Source of the DNA: Theropithecus gelada
Lineage: Eukaryota; Chordata; Mammalia; Primates; Cercopithecidae
DNA length: 64,000 nt
Direction: 5' to 3'
Assembly: GCF_003255815.1 (NCBI RefSeq)
Contig: NC_037682.1
Location: forward strand, 16,576,965 to 16,640,964
The notes under the pieces are model-generated. The model did no database searches. It saw only the letters and a list, made by a program, of their open reading frames with translations, and was not told the origin of the DNA. Positions 25,731 through 36,917 of this stretch are shown in pieces (positions within the stretch are counted from its first letter, which is position 1; every line of letters starts with the position of its first letter). The position numbers were made by a program, and so were the translations under genes.

Positions 25731-27429
25731 ATATTTCATGTGACCATGAATACATCAATCACCCAGGTATACTTAACTAGAAAGAAGTGCTTTGTGTGAA
25801 ATCAGTGAGATCAGTCACCTTTCACTGTCTTGGCAAATGGAAGGAAGGAGTTGTACATGAAAGATTAGCAAGTCACATTTGAACTGGGGAAAAAAAGCGT
25901 GACATTTTCATTTGTCATTGTATTTGGCTTAAAACAATATTACAGCAAATTTTGTTCCGAACATACTTACCCAATTGACTTTGATATTCTTTCTGATATC
26001 ATCCAACTGTCTGATTGCCCATAAGGCTGAGAAAGAGACTAGATGGCAAATTAGCAGCCATCATAAAGTCTATGAAGTAGGTGAGTGACCTTTATTTCCA
26101 TCCTGGCAGAGGACAAAAATAAGAGCATATTTGTAAGAAAACTGAATATGCCCAAAGCAGATAAGTTGATGTATGAAAGGTAAGTCCCATAGACTTTAGG
26201 TGTCATGCGAGGAAGTGTCACGGTTGCCAAGAGATCTGAAAAAAATTTATGTTGGAGAAATCTGGTCCAGGATCGAGTTAGATTTTCAAGTACAGAATCT
26301 TGGTCTCAAGGGCAATTGGATATATAGGTACTGAATTCAGTCAAAGAATATCCAAAATGATACCTAAAAGTCCCTCAAAGCTCTCAAGAGAATGATACTT
26401 AAAAGTGGAGTGCCAGGTATCATTAGAAATGTATTTTTCTTAGGCAGGGACACTCACATGGGCCTGATTCATTCTGGCTTCCTGGGGAGAGGTTTTATGG
26501 TGGGGGTGCTATATGCTTATTTGAAGCTTGGTTGGTGAACATAACATGGGTAGGGAATATTAGTGGCATCTGGCTCGGCTGCCATAAGATTGACAGTGCA
26601 GAGTTCCCTACTCCACTACTCCATTTTCTGCTTACTCCTTACTGTGTTTTCAAAGTGTTGTTTTTTTGTTTGTTTGTTTGTTTTTTGTGGTTCCATTCAG
26701 CAAACTCCTCTTCTAATGGATCTGCTCTAATTTAGATAAGGAAATAATTGACTCTTATTGCCATCCGGTGTAATAAAACAGATCTTTCAAAAGCAACTTT
26801 GTGTATTGTTGTTCCCAATTATTTTACACTCACTTGTGGTACTAACTTCAGAATGAGCAATCCTAATTTGCTTTTATTTCAAAGATTTGTTTTGGGTGGG
26901 AGGAGGCTGTCAGGGTGGAGATGAGACATCTTAACTTTCCCTTGTGAACTACCTACAAAACATAAGGTAACATTTGCTACTTGATAAACACTAGAATGAT
27001 TTAATCGGTAAATGTTAGGTGCAATGATGCTTTTTAAATTTGTCAGGGTTGTTTTTGGTTCTGCAAATCAACTAACAAGGATTTCAGGAGCAAAGCTGTT
27101 GTGAGACATTGTGTTCTGAGTTGGTAACAAAGTTCGTAATTAGGATATTGGAAGATCACACACGAAAAGGAGATACTGTGGCTTGGTCAAGATATTAATG
27201 GCTGAGTGTCAGGTTTTGTGTTACATTTCAGCAGGAAGAGGAAATAATTTGCGGACAGGAAATCAATACAGCTGACTTCTTTCCATGTGGACGTGCTGCC
27301 ACCTGTTGGTCTTTTCTTGTCATTGATGAGGTTTCAAAGACAGCTGAATCTAGACTTTATTCCAGTTTTCTGCTCCTGGGATCTTAGAAAGTTTCCAGAC
27401 TTTTTTGCACTAGGACGGGAATCAGAAGG
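25731..27429. other. Intergenic DNA with a (TTTG)n tract
   Basis: A short (TTTG)n lies at about 26,662-26,690 and a CTCF-like motif at 27,296-27,309 (listed separately). No gene recognised. Confidence 0.4.
27296..27309 (-). promoter_or_regulatory. Candidate CTCF motif (one mismatch)
   Basis: On the minus strand the sequence is CCAACAGGTGGCAG, which fits the CTCF core (CCASYAGRKGGCRS) except for A at position 4. A single motif match is weak evidence of occupancy. Confidence 0.35.
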
Positions 27430-27525
27430 AATGGGTTCTAGTTCCAAAAATGCGAGTAACTTGCTCTGTGATTTTGGGCTACTCATAAACTACTCTGGGT
27501 GGTGGTTTTCTCATTTGCAAATAAG
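27430..27525 (-). repeat. MIR SINE fragment
   Basis: Reverse MIR-like: 'AACTTGCTCTGTGATTTTGG' then 'GGTTTTCTCATTTGCAAATA'. Confidence 0.5.
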
Positions 27526-27599
27526 CCAAAAATATTGATCATGATAGCCGAATTTTTTTATGATTAAAATATATTTTTTAAATACTTCAGATGTGTTAT

Positions 27600-27935
27600 G
27601 TGACTTAAACAAAACAATTATATCTACTTGCAATTAAGGAAAATGTGGCAAAGAGAGAGCAAGGAATTTGTTTGTTAAATGGCAGAGCCAGGATTTGACC
27701 ATGATGCTAAACATGTTTTGCAAAGTTTCTTCCAGCTCTGGTTTTTCTACTTCTTTTCTAATTGAATTAACTTTAATGATCGCTAACACTTATTGGAAAC
27801 TTGCTATTTGGCAACAAACTAGGATTTTTACATAAGTTCCCTCTTTTAATTATTGTTATTATAGTATAACACAGATACTATTATCCTTTCTATTTTATAG
27901 AACAAGAAAACTAAGGCTTAGATTAACTGATAGCT
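27600..27935 (+). repeat. One or two MIR SINE fragments
   Basis: 27,600-27,705 ends with 'GGCAGAGCCAGGATTTGACC', the MIR 3' half. 27,770-27,935 begins with 'GCTAACACTTATTGGAAACT' and continues through 'ATACTATTATCCTTTCTATT', the MIR 5' half. The order implies two separate insertions. Confidence 0.65.
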
Positions 27936-28658
27936 GACCACTTTAACTGGTGTGTCCCATTCTTTGTTTATCTTCCTCATGCAGCAAACAATAATATGAT
28001 ACAAAACTTTTAAAAACTGGTATTTGGAAAAACTATATATATAATTAGTTTTTTTTCTGTTTGTACAAAAAATTATGACAGTCAGTGTAGGGAGGGGGGA
28101 ATACACAGTTTACTCTAATAAAGATCCAATCCTCAGAAAGAATTATGACTAATAGAGACCTGTGTCATATGATTTATTGTGTATATTTGTGAGGTCCACA
28201 ATGAAAAGGGTTCAGCTAAAATATCAGGGATTCCAGTGTTCAGGGAGATGACAGCAGTCATATGCACATGCATTCACACTTAGACATATGTACAAACAAA
28301 ACTTAGTTCCATTGTAAATGTCAGTGAGAGGAAGTTTATCCTGTCTTTGGTGTTTCTGAAGAGAGATTTAGGAAATAAAATATGTAGAACATACAGGAAA
28401 ACAGTGTACCGATCATGCTAGGTGTCATCTGCCAAGTGTACTCTAGCACCACTCACAAGGCCATTCCAACATTCACTTGGCTAGTAGCTTCTAGGTAATG
28501 TGGCATGAAGGAAGCCATGTTGATTTTATGGTCATATGCTTATTGCTCTTTTCTCATCATAAACTATATCCCTTGGTCTGAGATAATGTTAGATGGAATC
28601 CTATGATAATATATTAGACACTCTGTGAGATTTCAAAGTATAATATAGACAAAGCATC
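27936..28658. other. Intergenic DNA, nothing recognised
   Basis: No gene-like frame or clear repeat. Ends with the left copy of the MaLR target duplication (GCATC, 28,654-28,658). Confidence 0.4.
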
Positions 28659-28959
28659 TGACATAGTTTGGCTGTGTCCCCACCCAAATCTCATCTTGAA
28701 TGGTAGTTCCAATAATCCCCACATGTCATGGGAGGGACCCAGTGGGAGGTAGCTGAATCATGGGAGCAGTTACTCTCATGATGTTCTCATGACAGTGAGT
28801 GAGTTCTCACAAGATTGATGGCTTTATAAGGGGCATTTCCCCCTTTGCTTGGCACTTTTCTCTCCTGCCACCATGGGAAGAAGGACGTGTTATCTTTCCT
28901 TTATACATTACTCAGTCTTGGGTATGTCTTTATTAGCAGTGTAAGAATAAATGAATACA
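28659..28959 (+). repeat. 5' LTR of the MaLR element, internally deleted
   Basis: Starts TGACATAGTTTGGCTGTG. Relative to the 3' LTR it lacks roughly 70 bp between 'GAAGAAGGACGTGTT' and 'ATACATTACTCAGTCTTGGG', a segment that in the 3' LTR holds the region around the AATAAA signal. Confidence 0.85.
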
Positions 28960-30484
28960 GTAATTTGCTACTAGTAGAGTGGGGTGCTGCTATAAGGATA
29001 CCCGAACTATGGAAGCAACTTTGAAACTGGTAACAGGCAGAGGTTGGAACAGGTTGGAGGGCTCAGAAGAAGACAGGAAAATGTGGGAAAGTTTGGAACT
29101 TCCTAGAGACTTGTTGAATGACTTTAACCAGAATGCTGATAGTGATATGAACAATGAAGTCCACACTAAGGTGACAAGGAACTTCTTGGGAACTGTAGCA
29201 TAGGTGACTCTTGCTATGCTTCAGCAGAGACCAGCGGCATTTTGTCCCTGACTTAGAGATCTGTGGAACTTTGAATTTAAGAGAGATGATTTAGGGTATC
29301 TGGTGGAAGAAATTTGTAAGCAGCAAAGCGTTCAAGAGGGAGCAAAGCATACAAGTTTGGAAAATTTGCAGCCCAACAATGCAATAGAAAAGAAAAGCCC
29401 ATTTTCTGGGGGGAAATTTAAGCCCACTGCAGAAATTTGCATAAGTAACATGGAGCCAAGTATTAATTGCCAAGACAATAGGGAAAATGTCTCCAGGTCA
29501 TATCAGAGACCTTTACAGCAGCCCCTCCCATCACTAGCCAGGAGACTTAAGAGGGAAAAATGGTTTCATGGGTTGGGTCCCAGGACGCCCTGCTCTGGGC
29601 AGCCTCAGGACATGATGTCCTGCATTACAGCTGCTCCAACCATGGCCAAAAGGGGCCAATATACAGCTCAGACCATTGCTTCAGAGGGTGCAAGCCCCAA
29701 GCCTTGGTGGTTTACACATGGTATTGGGCCTGCAGACACACAGAAGTCAAGAATTGAGGTTTGGGAACCACTTGCCTAGATTTCAGAGGATGAATGGAAA
29801 TGCCTGGATGTCCAGAGAGACGTTTGCTGTAAGGACAGAGCCCTCATGGAGAAGCTCTGTTAGGGCAATGAGGAAGGGAAACATGGGGATGGAGCCCCCA
29901 CACAGAATCCTCACTGGTGCACTGCCTAGAGGAGCTGTGAGAAGAGGGCCACCATCCTCCAGATGCCAGAATAGTAGATTCACCAACGGCTTGCACCATG
30001 TGCCTGGAAAAGCTGCAGACATGAAATGCCAGCCCATGAAAGCAGCCAGGAGGGGAGCTATACCCTGAAAAGCCCCAGAGGCAGAGCTGCCTAAATCATG
30101 AGAGCCCACCTCTTGCATCAGCATGACCTGGATGTGAGATATGGAGTCAAAGGATCATTTTGGAACTTTAAGGTTTAATGACGGGCCTATTGCAATTCAG
30201 ACATGCATGGGGCCTGTAGCCCATTTGCTTTGTACAATTTATCCTCTTTTGACTGGGTGTATTTACCGGATGCCTGTACCCCCATTGTATCTAGGAAGTA
30301 ACTAACTTGCTTTTGATTTTACAGGCTCATAGGTGGAAGAGGCTTGCCTTGTCTCAGATGAGACTTTAGACTTGGACTTTTGGGTTAAGGCTGGAATGAG
30401 TTAAGACTTTGGAGGACTGTTGGAAGGGCATGATTATGTTTTGAAATGTGAGGCCATGAGATTTGGGAAGGGCCAGGGCTAAAA

Positions 30485-30856
30485 TGATGTAGTTTGGCCT
30501 TGTCCCCACCCAAATATCATCTTGAATTGTAGTTTCCATAATCCCCATATGTAGTGAGAGGAACCTGGTGGGAGGTAATTGAATCTTGGGCGTTCTTACT
30601 CTCATGATGTTCCTGTGATAGTGATTGAGTTCTCACGAGATCTGATGGTTTCATAAGGAGCTTTTCCCCCTTTGCTCAGCACTTCTCTCTTCTGCCACCA
30701 TGTGAAGAAGGGCCTGTTTGCTTCCTTTTTTGCCATGGTTGTAAGTTCCCTGATGCCTCCTCAGCCATGCCGAACTGAGTTAATTAAACTGCTATCTTTA
30801 ATAAATTACCCAGTTTTAGGCAGTTCTTTATAGCAGTGTGAAAGTGGACTTACACA
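30485..30856 (+). repeat. 3' LTR of the MaLR element
   Basis: Starts TGATGTAGTTTGGCC and ends GGACTTACACA. Retains the AATAAA-type stretch near 30,799-30,806 that the 5' LTR has lost. Confidence 0.88.
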
Positions 30857-30861
30857 GCATC

Positions 30862-31685
30862 ATACACTGGAAGGGCAAATTCATATCTAAAAATTTTGTT
30901 AATCCCAGTGAGATCCAAACATTGCTTCTTGCGATGTGGAAGGAGTCTGATATGATCAACTTAACACCTGTGGCTCAGGGGATGGGGTAGTCAAGGGATG
31001 GGATTGTATCGATGGCCCAGAATCAGTCCTTTCTATTACAAGATGAACGTTCAGCAACAGTAACATCAACAACATTAGTGAGGTTGTTTGATCCACCTTG
31101 GCAAGGGACAGCCCACGCTGTTGTGTTTCTGTATAGCCTCTATCCCTGCCACCATGGTTATGCTGTTCATGAATCCACTGCGTTAGCACTGAGGTGGTTG
31201 AGGAAAAAGGGTGGTTGCCATCAACTGGTTAAGTCATCTTGTCTACCTGCTCAATGACTTCCACAGGGGGTTGATATTTATTGACATTGAGATGAGACAA
31301 AACAGTCTGCACCCACTGTGTGCATACCCATAGTTATATCCACACACTTCTTATCCAGGTTTCTTTGTCTCATATCTTCCAGTCATTTTTTCCAGATATT
31401 TGAGTAACCAGTTGAACTATTTGCAACATCTCAGAAGTTGGAGTGTATTTTTAGTTCAGGCAACTTTTCCTTTCACTAACATGATGATTTCTTGCAGAAT
31501 GCCCAGAAAATCAAGTGTGTTTCAAAGTGTACTATATACGAGAAGAGGAAATTTAAAATATCCCTGCAGCAAAACTTAATGTATACTACTATCCTTTCCA
31601 GGTGAACATAATATACTTCTATACTGTAACTGATAGAGATTGAAAATAAGTTGAAAAGGAGGGAATACTTGTAAAACATTTTATG
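30862..31685. other. Intergenic DNA, nothing recognised
   Basis: Frames of 77-81 residues at 30,956-31,257 overlap on opposite strands and lack domains. Confidence 0.4.
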
Positions 31686-34250
31686 AAGCCAGCACTATCC
31701 TAATACAAAGCCAGACAGAGGCACTACAAGAAAAGAAAATTACAGGCCGACATTCCTGATGAAGATAGAGGCAAAAACCCTTGACAAACTACTAGCAAAC
31801 TAAATTCACAGCACATTAAAAAATCATTAAGGTTAAGTCAGCTTTATTCCTGGGGTGCAAGAATGGTTCAATATATACAAATCCGTAAATGTAATATATT
31901 AAAGTAGAAGTAAAACACCATTTGATTATCTCAATAGATGCAGTAAAGGCATTTGACAAGATTCAACATATTTTCATGACAAGAACTCTGAACAAATCAG
32001 ATATGGAAGAAATTTACCTCAAAACAATAAAGGCCATACATGAAAAACCCAGAACAAATATCATACTTAATGGTTGAAAATTAAGTTTTTCTCTAAGATC
32101 AGGAGCAGGATGAGGATGCCCCTTTCATCTCTTTATTCAACATAATACTAGAGTCCTAGCCAAAAATGTAGGGAAGAAAAGGAAATGAGGCATGAATAAA
32201 GGAAAGGAAGAAGTGAAATTGTTTCTGTTTGCTGACAACATTATCTTGTTTATAGAAAATCCTAAAGACCTCACCAAAAACTGTTGAACTAGTAAATAAA
32301 TTCAGTAAAGTTGGAGGATACATAACCAGTATGCAAAAATCAAGAATGTTTCTATACACTAACAATGAACTATCTGAAAAATAAACTAAGAAAATAATCC
32401 CATTTACAATAGCATCAAAAAGTACTGAGGAGTAAATTTACCCAAGGAGGTGTAAGATCTCTACAGTGAAAATGGAAATACACTGATGAAATAAATTAAA
32501 AGAGATGCAAGTAAATAGAAAGATACCTATGTTTTTAAATTGGAAGAATGAATAGTGTTAAAATATCTATACTACACAAATCAATCTACAGATTCAATGC
32601 AATGCTCCTCAGATTTTCAATGGCATTTTTCAGATACATGGAAAAAAGTTCTCAAGTTCATATGAAATCACAAAAGATGCCAAATGGACAAAGCAATCTG
32701 GAGTAGAGAGAATGAAAGTGGAGGCATCACACTACCTGACTTCAAAATGACAAAGATATAGTAATCAAAATAGCATGGTTCTCGAATAAAAATAGACACA
32801 TAGACGAGTGAAACAGAATAGACAGCCCAGAAATAAATCCACACATTTATGACCAACTGATTTTTGACAAAGATGCCAGGAACACGCAATGGGGAAAGGA
32901 GAGTCTCTTTGATAAATGTTTTTGGGAAAATTGGATATCCATACACAGAAGAAAGAAATTGGACCTTATCTCATACCATATACAAAAATAATTTAAAGTG
33001 GATTAAAACTTAAATGTAAGACCTGAAACTGTAAAACTAATAGAATAAAACACAGGGAAAAACATCCACGACATCGATCTTAACAATGATGTCTTTAGAT
33101 GTGACCTCAGAAACATAGCAACAGTAGCCACAGCAAAAATAGACAAATGAGATTGCATAAAACTAAAAGCTTCTGCATAGTAAAGCAAATAATTAACAGA
33201 GTGAAGACACAACCCACAGATTGAGAAAGAATATTTGCACATCATACATTTGATAAGCAAATAATATCCAAAATGTATAAGGAACTCGACTCCATGGCAA
33301 GAAAACACATATCCCCATTAAAGATGGCCAAAAACCTGACTAAACATTTTTCGAAAGAAGATGTACACATGGCTAACAGATATATGAAAAATTGTTCAAC
33401 ATCACTAATCATCTTGGAAATGCAACTAAAAACTACAAATATCATCTTGTCACTGTTAGAATGACTAGTATCAAAAAGATAAAAGACAACACCTGTTAGA
33501 ATAACAATTATCAAAAAGATGAAATGTAACAAGTGTTGGCCAAGATGTGGAGCAGAGAGATCAATTGTACACGGTTGGTGAGAATATTAATTAGTACGGC
33601 CATTATGGAAGACAGTATGGAAGTTTCTCAAAACACTAAAAATAGAATTACCATATGATCTAGCAATCCTACTTCTGGTATAAATCTCAAGAAACTGAAA
33701 TCAGTGTATTGAAGAGATATCTGCACTCCCAGGTTCATTGCAGCATTATTCACAATAGCTAAGATATGGAATCAGCCTAGGTGTCCATCAGTGTTTGAAT
33801 GAAGAAAGAAAATGTGACACGTATACACAGTACAATACATACAGAATTTGAAAGGAGGAAAATTCTGTCATTTGTGATAACATGAATGTTTGGAAGACAT
33901 TATGATAAGTATATTTAGCCAGTCACAGAAAGACAAAAACTATATAATCTTATTTACATGTGAAATTTTAATAAAGTCCAACTCACAGAAGCAAAGTAAA
34001 ACTGTGGTTTCTGGGCACGAGGTGTAGAAAAAATGAGGAGATGTTTGTCCAAGTTCAAACTTTAAGTTACAATATGACTAAGTTCTGGGGATCTCATGTA
34101 CAGCCTGAGTGTGATGGATAGGTTCATTAATTTGATTGCAGTAATTGTTACACAATGTATACATATATGAAATCATTGCATTATACATCTTGAATAGATA
34201 CAATATTTATTTGCCAATTAAATATCTTAAAATAGAAAATAATCTTCATA
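31686..34250 (+). mobile_element. 5'-truncated L1 (old L1P/L1M), plus strand
   Basis: About 2.55 kb running from the reverse transcriptase part of ORF2 ('CAATAGATGCAGTAAAGGCA' near 31,942) through the C-terminal ORF2 region and 3' UTR to an AT-rich end. ORF2 is broken by many stops and indels; residual frames appear on the minus strand only as shadows. A 40-bp segment is tandemly duplicated at 33,453-33,492 and 33,493-33,532. Confidence 0.88.
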
Positions 34251-34559
34251 CTTAAAAAGTTCACCCAGTGTTTAAAAAAAGAGAAAAGAATAAAGAAAAC
34301 CTGCAGTTCACAATACCATTTGCTTTGTTCAAGGCAAAACATGCTGCAGAAATTTAGAAGAAGGATGGATGACTGTCTGCTACAGTGGTGGGTAAAAATT
34401 TCATGCAAGAAGTTAGTGATTATTCACAGTTAACAGAGAGACGTTCCAGGTTGGAGTAAGAAGAGGTACAGAGGCAAAGAGAAAGGAACAGTGCAGTTGG
34501 TTTAACGAAGTTTCACTTAGGAGAGAACAAAGTGTGGTATCTGTCATATTCTTTTCATG
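34251..34559. other. Short unassigned spacer between L1 pieces
   Basis: No recognisable repeat or gene in about 300 bp. Confidence 0.35.
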
Positions 34560-35695
34560 TAACGTCTTTGTATGATTTTGGCATCAGAGTAATTCTGGCC
34601 GAGAGTCATTTAAGAAATATTCCTTTTCTAATGGTGGTGGTTAGTGTTACAAACTTCCCTCTAAGTGCCGCTTTACTGGGTCTCCACTAATTTTTGATTC
34701 GTTGTGTTTTCATCTTCCATCCATTAAAAATAATTTATTTAGTTATTTTTGCTCCTTTTTTTCACTCAGATTATTTAGAATTATTTTATTTATTTTCAGA
34801 CTATTTAGGAATTTTCGAGAGAGCTTTCTATTTATCTTTGGTCTCTCATTCAGTTACACTGAGTTAGAGAACATACTTTCCATGGCTTGGATTCTTTTAA
34901 ATTTATTGAGGCTTTTTATTGAGATCAAATATAATCTATTTTGGCTAGTATTCTAAGTGTATTTAAAAACAATTGTGTTTTCTGCTACTCATTGAAGTGT
35001 TCTACAAATGATAATGTTTGTTTTGATAGTGTTGTCTAAGTCTTGTATATCAATACTGATATTTTATTGACTTGTTCTATTAATTTTTAGAGAACAATGT
35101 TGAAATTTCCATCTCTAGTTGTGGATTTATTCATTTCTCCTAACATTTCTGTCAGTATTTGCTTCATATATTTTGAAACTCTGCTATTAGGTGCATAAAT
35201 GCCTAGGATTGTTGTGTCTTCTTGATAAATTGGTTCCTCTGTTAATATGGATGACCATTGTTATCCCTGGTCATTTTCTTTGTTGTAGCATTTAATTAGT
35301 CTGATGTTAAGACAGCTGTGCCAGCTCTCCTTTGCTTAGTTTTAGTAAGGCTTATCTTTTCCCAGCCTTTTAACTTTAACCTATTTGTCCCTTAATATTT
35401 AAAGTAAGTTTCTTTTAGAAGGTATGTTTTTTATCTTGCTTTATTCATAATAATATAAATTTTACATTTTAATTGGGGGTATTTAGAACACTTACATTTA
35501 GAGTGATTATTGATATGCTTGCACATAAATCTACAGTCTTTTTTTTGTTTCCTTTTATCCCACTAGTTATTTTCACTTTTGCTTCATTTTCTCATTTTTT
35601 GAGTAAGTTTTTAGTTGAAAGTTGCTCTTTGGGAGTGTTAAATTTTTTTAACACTTTTGGCTTGCTGGGTGTTGGAAAAGTAGTGGGAAGATAAT
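34560..35695 (-). mobile_element. L1 fragment (internal ORF2 region), minus strand
   Basis: The reverse complement reads as degenerate L1 ORF2 sequence. Plus-strand landmarks include 'TAGGTGCATAAATGCCTAGG', 'TCCTCTGTTAATATGGATGA' and 'CATTTAATTAGTCTGATGTT'. No intact frame. Confidence 0.75.
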
Positions 35696-35860
35696 CCTCC
35701 GATAAAGAAATGTAGATGGCATCAAGAAAGTTGGCTAGTGTGCACTGAAATGATAAGGGTGAGGCACAGGGTTTGCCACATTAACTGTTGTAAAAAAGGG
35801 AAGTAGTATGTAGACTACACTTTCAGAAGTTCCTGAAATGTAACTAATATCTGACTTTCT
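35696..35860. other. Short unassigned spacer
   Basis: Sequence between two L1 blocks that I cannot assign. Confidence 0.3.
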
Positions 35861-35973
35861 TTTTATTTTGTCTATTACGTGTTTCACTTTAGATTCCTGG
35901 GGATACATGTGCAGGTTTGTTAAAAGGTACATTGCATGATGCTGAGGTTTGGAAGATGATTGAAACTGTCAGC

Positions 35974-36381
35974 CGATGATATAATTTGGGTGTCCATCTC
36001 CTCCAAATCTGATGATGAATATGAATCCCCATGTTGGAGGTGGGGCCTTGCAGGGGATACTTGGGTCACAGGGGTGGATCCCTCATGAATGGCTTGGGTC
36101 TGTCCTCATGATAGTTGAAGAGTGAGTTTTCACAAGATCTGATTGTTTAAAAGTGTGTGACTCTTCCCCCACATCTCCTGCTCCTACTTATGCTATGTGA
36201 CATTGCCTACTTTTCCTTCACTTTCTGCCATTATTGTGAGCTCCTGGGTCCTCACCAGAATCAGATGCTGGTGCCATGCTTCTTGTACAGCCTGCAGAAC
36301 TGTGAGACAATTAAACCTCTTTTTATGTTTATAACTTATCTAGCCTCAGGTATTTATAGCAGTGCAAAAATGGACTAACAT
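35974..36381 (+). mobile_element. Solo MaLR LTR (MSTD/MLT1A-like) inside L1
   Basis: Starts TGATATAATTTGGGTGTCC and ends near GGACTAACATA. It contains the MaLR landmarks 'GTTGGAGGTGGGGCCTTGCA', 'ATTGTTTAAAAGTGTGTGAC' and 'AATTAAACCTCTTTTTATG'. It interrupts the L1 3' UTR, so it is younger than that L1. Confidence 0.85.
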
Positions 36382-36617
36382 AACCAAGAAGTGAAGACAG
36401 TACCCAACAGGTAATTTTTCAGCCCTTGACCCTCTCCCTTCCTCCTCCTTCTTGTATTTTCCAGTGTCTATTTTTCCCATCTTTATGTCAATGTGTACCC
36501 AATGTTTAGGTCGCACTTATAAGTGGGAACATATGGTATTTGTTTTTCTATTATTTTCTTTAGGAAAATGGCCTCCTGCTGCATCCGTGTTACTGCAAAG
36601 AACATAATTTTATTCTT

Positions 36618-36917
36618 TATTCTTTTTTTTTTTTTGAAACATAGTCTAGCTCTGTTGCCCAGGCTGGAGTGCAGTGGCGCATCTCAGCTCACTACAAGCT
36701 CCACCTCCCAGGTTCATGCCATTCTCCTGCCTCAGCCTCCAGAGCAGCTGGGTCTACAGGCGCCCGCCACCACGCCTGGCTAATTTTTTGTGTTTTCAGT
36801 AGAGACGGGGTTTCACCGTGTTAGCCAGGATGGTCTGGATCTCCTGACCTCGTGATCTGCCCGTCTTGGCCTCCCAAAGTGCTGGGATTACAGGCATGAG
36901 CCACCGTGCCCGGCTGG
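36618..36917 (-). mobile_element. Alu (AluY-like), minus strand, inside L1
   Basis: Full-length Alu in minus orientation with an A-rich tail ending at 36,618. It is flanked by a perfect 13-bp duplication TAATTTTATTCTT (36,605-36,617 and 36,918-36,930). Low divergence from the young Alu pattern. The 86-residue frame over it is translated Alu. Confidence 0.95.

Larger units (their letters stand above)
28659..30856 (+). mobile_element. Complete MaLR retrotransposon (MST-type, LTR-internal-LTR)
   Basis: A non-autonomous ERVL-MaLR element of 2,198 bp. It is bounded by TG at 28,659 and CA at 30,856, and flanked by a perfect 5-bp duplication GCATC (28,654-28,658 and 30,857-30,861). The internal part (about 28,960-30,484) follows the known MST/THE1 internal order from the 'GTGGGGTGCTGCTATAAGGA' start to the 'TTGCCTTGTCTCAGATGAGA' end. 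MaLR internals encode no intact retroviral protein, and the frames here (158, 130 and 113 residues) are fragmentary and should not be annotated as genes. The two LTRs differ in length (about 301 and 372 bp). Orientation is plus. Confidence 0.92.

Noticed and set aside
29303..30124. 158-, 130- and 113-residue frames
   Set aside because: They lie in the MaLR internal region, which does not encode a maintained protein, and overlap each other on both strands.
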